A stretch of DNA of 33,245 nucleotides, from the NCBI GenBank assembly GCA_964519365.1, contig CAZFHP010000014.1:1-33245 (forward strand). The letters run 5' to 3'. Under the pieces are notes generated by a model. The model was not told where the DNA came from and did not search any database. It was given only the letters and a program-made list of their open reading frames with translations. Each line of letters opens with the position of its first letter. Position 1 is the stretch's first letter. This stretch comes from CAZFHP01 sp964519365 (lineage in GTDB: Bacteria; Babelota; Babeliae; Babelales; RVW-14). Position numbers and translations under genes: made by a program. Positions 31,482 to 33,245 of this stretch are shown one piece after another.

Positions 31482-33245
31482 ATGAAGAGAATTGTTGTTA
31501 GCACGGTAGCGTGTTTATTGGTGATCAGCTCTTATTTCGGTGCTCAGGCACTTAAGAGCCGCCGCAATAGTCTTTATGAGATGAACAAGCATTCGCGTTT
31601 GTATGCTCAGAATCAAAAGAAATCAAAAACAATTGCTTGGAGCAAGTCTAAAAATAAAAAATCAGAAAAAAAAGTTTTAAAGAAAAAACAAAAGGCTCTT
31701 AAAAAGCGCGTTAAGATAGAGCATCAAAAGCGACGCAAGCTTGAAAAAGAAGCTGCTACGCAACAGAAGAAAGAAAAGAAACGCTTAAGCAAGAGCCAAT
31801 GGGTAAGTCGTTTGGATAAAGCTGAAGATGAGATCGATCGTAAAGATCGTGAAAAGATGGCTAAAGTCAAAGCTGACAGAAAGCACAGAAAGACATTGAT
31901 GGAACGCTGGAAGGGCGTTCATGCGCAGGAAGTTAAAGAAGACTGGCAAGCTGGCCGCTATGCCGATCTTTACAAATCACCTGCATGGCCTATTCATGCT
32001 ACGCGTGTTCCTAAAAAACATATGCTTAACGTCGGCTTCTCGTTTGATTGTGCTTCGGATGCTTATTCTAGCACCGGCATGAATCATGATATTACCAAAC
32101 TTGCTTTTGGCGAAGACGATGTTTATGTCAAAGACTTGTTACTCGTCAGCAAGCTCCTGGCCGCGGGAACAGGCGGGTTGGATACTCCCACTACAGAAGC
32201 ATATCTTAAAGCGGAAGATGGTCTTGCCAACAAAAAAGTAGTATTTTTGGGCGAAACAAAATCTTATGGTGTTAACTTTGATTTAACCCGTTATATTTGG
32301 CGGCATAATATTGCTGTTGGGATTCACATGCCGATTGTTTATAAAGAGAACAAGTTAAAAGCTTTTGTCGGCGATCTTTCTTACGTTGATGTATTTGATA
32401 TTGGTGGTGGTGGTAATAAATATCCGTTGGTGTATGGTGCAGATTCAGAGCGATTCCTCAAAGATGTCTTCAAAGCAAAAGGCATGAGCGAGTTGGGTGG
32501 TAGTTCAACAGGGTTAGGCGACATCGAATTCTTTGCCCACGTCAATTTCAAATCCCCACGCTTTGACAACATGATCGCTGGTATGCGATTTATTGTTCCA
32601 ACGGCGCAAGAAGCTTCAACTGGCAAAGTCTGGGCGCCAGAACTTGGCAATGGCGGGTCGTTTGATGGTTCGTTTTTTGCCGGTGTAACGATGTACAAGA
32701 ACTGGTACGTCAACCCGCATGTGTTTGTTGAAGTTGGTGGTTCGTTGCCTAATACGGTTGACCGTCGTGTGCCGAAGAAGATTGGTAAGACGTTTACGGG
32801 TGGAGTAGATGGTACCACGTTCTCTGGGAATAAAAAATTATCGGAGTTTTTAGCGGGAACAGAAGATAAAATAGCATTTTCTGATCGTGTTATTATTCCT
32901 GAGGCTTCCAGTAGCGACCCGGGCAAAACGCTTACGCTTGATATGTTCGATACAACGTTCAAGAACCTTGCTGACAACACAGCCTCGTTCAAGATTAACA
33001 AAGGGCCGCAGTTGTTACTCAGAGTTGGTAACATGTTTGAACGGTTTATTTTCAGACGTGCGTTCTTAGACATCTACTGGCAGTGGCGTATGAAGTGGGA
33101 AGACGAAGTAAGCGGCTTGCCAAGAGATGTATGGAACATTGACATTTATGAAAAGAACACAGAAGTTGTAGAACACAAGGTTGGGTTGCAGTGGAGTTAT
33201 CAGTTTGATGAAGCGACACGCTTGAAAGCTGGTGCTGAGTATGTG
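31482..33245 (+). CDS. Predicted outer-membrane beta-barrel protein with Lys-rich N-terminal region (partial)
   Basis: The frame stays open from the ATG at 31482 to the window end, giving 588 residues without a stop. GGGGAA seven bases upstream supports the start. A signal peptide spans 1-23 (cleavage after AQA). Residues about 45-155 are extremely rich in Lys, Arg and Glu, with a helical or coiled-coil look (KKKQKALKKRVK, QKKEKKRLSK). From about 180 on, alternating aromatic-hydrophobic strands (MLNVGFSFD, YGVNFDLTRYIW, MIAGMRFIVPT, FAGVTMYKNWYVNPH, VGLQWSYQFD, LKAGAEYV) resemble a large outer-membrane barrel. I do not recognise a family. It follows the large secreted protein by 191 bases on the same strand. 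The Lys-rich part would lie in the periplasm. Confidence 0.65.
   Translation, partial: MKRIVVSTVACLLVISSYFGAQALKSRRNSLYEMNKHSRLYAQNQKKSKTIAWSKSKNKKSEKKVLKKKQKALKKRVKIEHQKRRKLEKEAATQQKKEKKRLSKSQWVSRLDKAEDEIDRKDREKMAKVKADRKHRKTLMERWKGVHAQEVKEDWQAGRYADLYKSPAWPIHATRVPKKHMLNVGFSFDCASDAYSSTGMNHDITKLAFGEDDVYVKDLLLVSKLLAAGTGGLDTPTTEAYLKAEDGLANKKVVFLGETKSYGVNFDLTRYIWRHNIAVGIHMPIVYKENKLKAFVGDLSYVDVFDIGGGGNKYPLVYGADSERFLKDVFKAKGMSELGGSSTGLGDIEFFAHVNFKSPRFDNMIAGMRFIVPTAQEASTGKVWAPELGNGGSFDGSFFAGVTMYKNWYVNPHVFVEVGGSLPNTVDRRVPKKIGKTFTGGVDGTTFSGNKKLSEFLAGTEDKIAFSDRVIIPEASSSDPGKTLTLDMFDTTFKNLADNTASFKINKGPQLLLRVGNMFERFIFRRAFLDIYWQWRMKWEDEVSGLPRDVWNIDIYEKNTEVVEHKVGLQWSYQFDEATRLKAGAEYV

Noticed and set aside
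32381..33073. A 230-codon open frame on the minus strand
   Set aside because: It lies fully inside the barrel gene, which has a signal peptide, a good ribosome binding site and barrel-like strands. The antisense product is Ser/Pro/Leu-rich without recognisable motifs, as expected for a shadow frame.

Overview
The window is a low-GC bacterial chromosome segment. Most of it is one long co-directional ribosomal protein and translation cluster. LpxC and a site-2 protease (RseP) point to a lipid A-containing, two-membrane cell. The compact gene set, signal-peptide surface proteins with Lys-rich blocks and the general look of the proteins make the Dependentiae (TM6) lineage of protist-associated bacteria my best guess. 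That is an inference from overall resemblance, not a proven assignment.

Layout. (1) 1-265: noncoding, GC-rich, hairpin-bearing sequence, then an AT-rich promoter region. (2) 266-3441 (+): pyrG, rplM and lpxC, with a clear promoter before rplM and a hairpin terminator after it. (3) 3445-5265 (-): a HigA-like antitoxin, its toxin partner broken by a frameshift, and rseP. (4) 5266-5674: AT-rich divergent intergenic region with two good sigma70-type promoter candidates facing the ribosomal cluster. (5) 5675-24202 (+): str, S10, spc and alpha operons joined end to end: rpsL, rpsG, fusA, tuf, rpsJ, rplC, rplD, rplW, rplB, rpsS, rplV, rpsC, rplP, rpmC, rpsQ, rplN, rplX, rplE, rpsN (zinc type), rpsH, rplF, rplR, rpsE, rplO, secY, map, infA, rpmJ, rpsM, rpsK, rpsD, rpoA, rplQ. 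rpmD (L30) and adk, usual members of this order, are missing. A 15-bp perfect stem terminator closes the cluster at 24233. (6) 24274-24725: GC-rich, repeat-laden noncoding block sharing a 13-mer (inverted) with the block at the window start. (7) 24726-27035 (+): a polyprenyl diphosphate synthase and an L-lactate dehydrogenase, the latter preceded by two mutually exclusive hairpins. (8) 27199-33245 (+): a 1363-residue secreted beta-rich protein with a polybasic/acidic charge block, then a predicted outer-membrane beta-barrel protein with a Lys-rich periplasmic segment, running off the window end.

Together the genes cover the translation machinery, RNA polymerase alpha, Sec export, N-terminal Met removal, pyrimidine nucleotide supply, isoprenoid chain synthesis, fermentation to lactate and envelope biogenesis. 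The least explained part is the 3' surface-protein pair. The toxin-antitoxin remnant and the dispersed noncoding repeats are the other points that ordinary annotation would miss.
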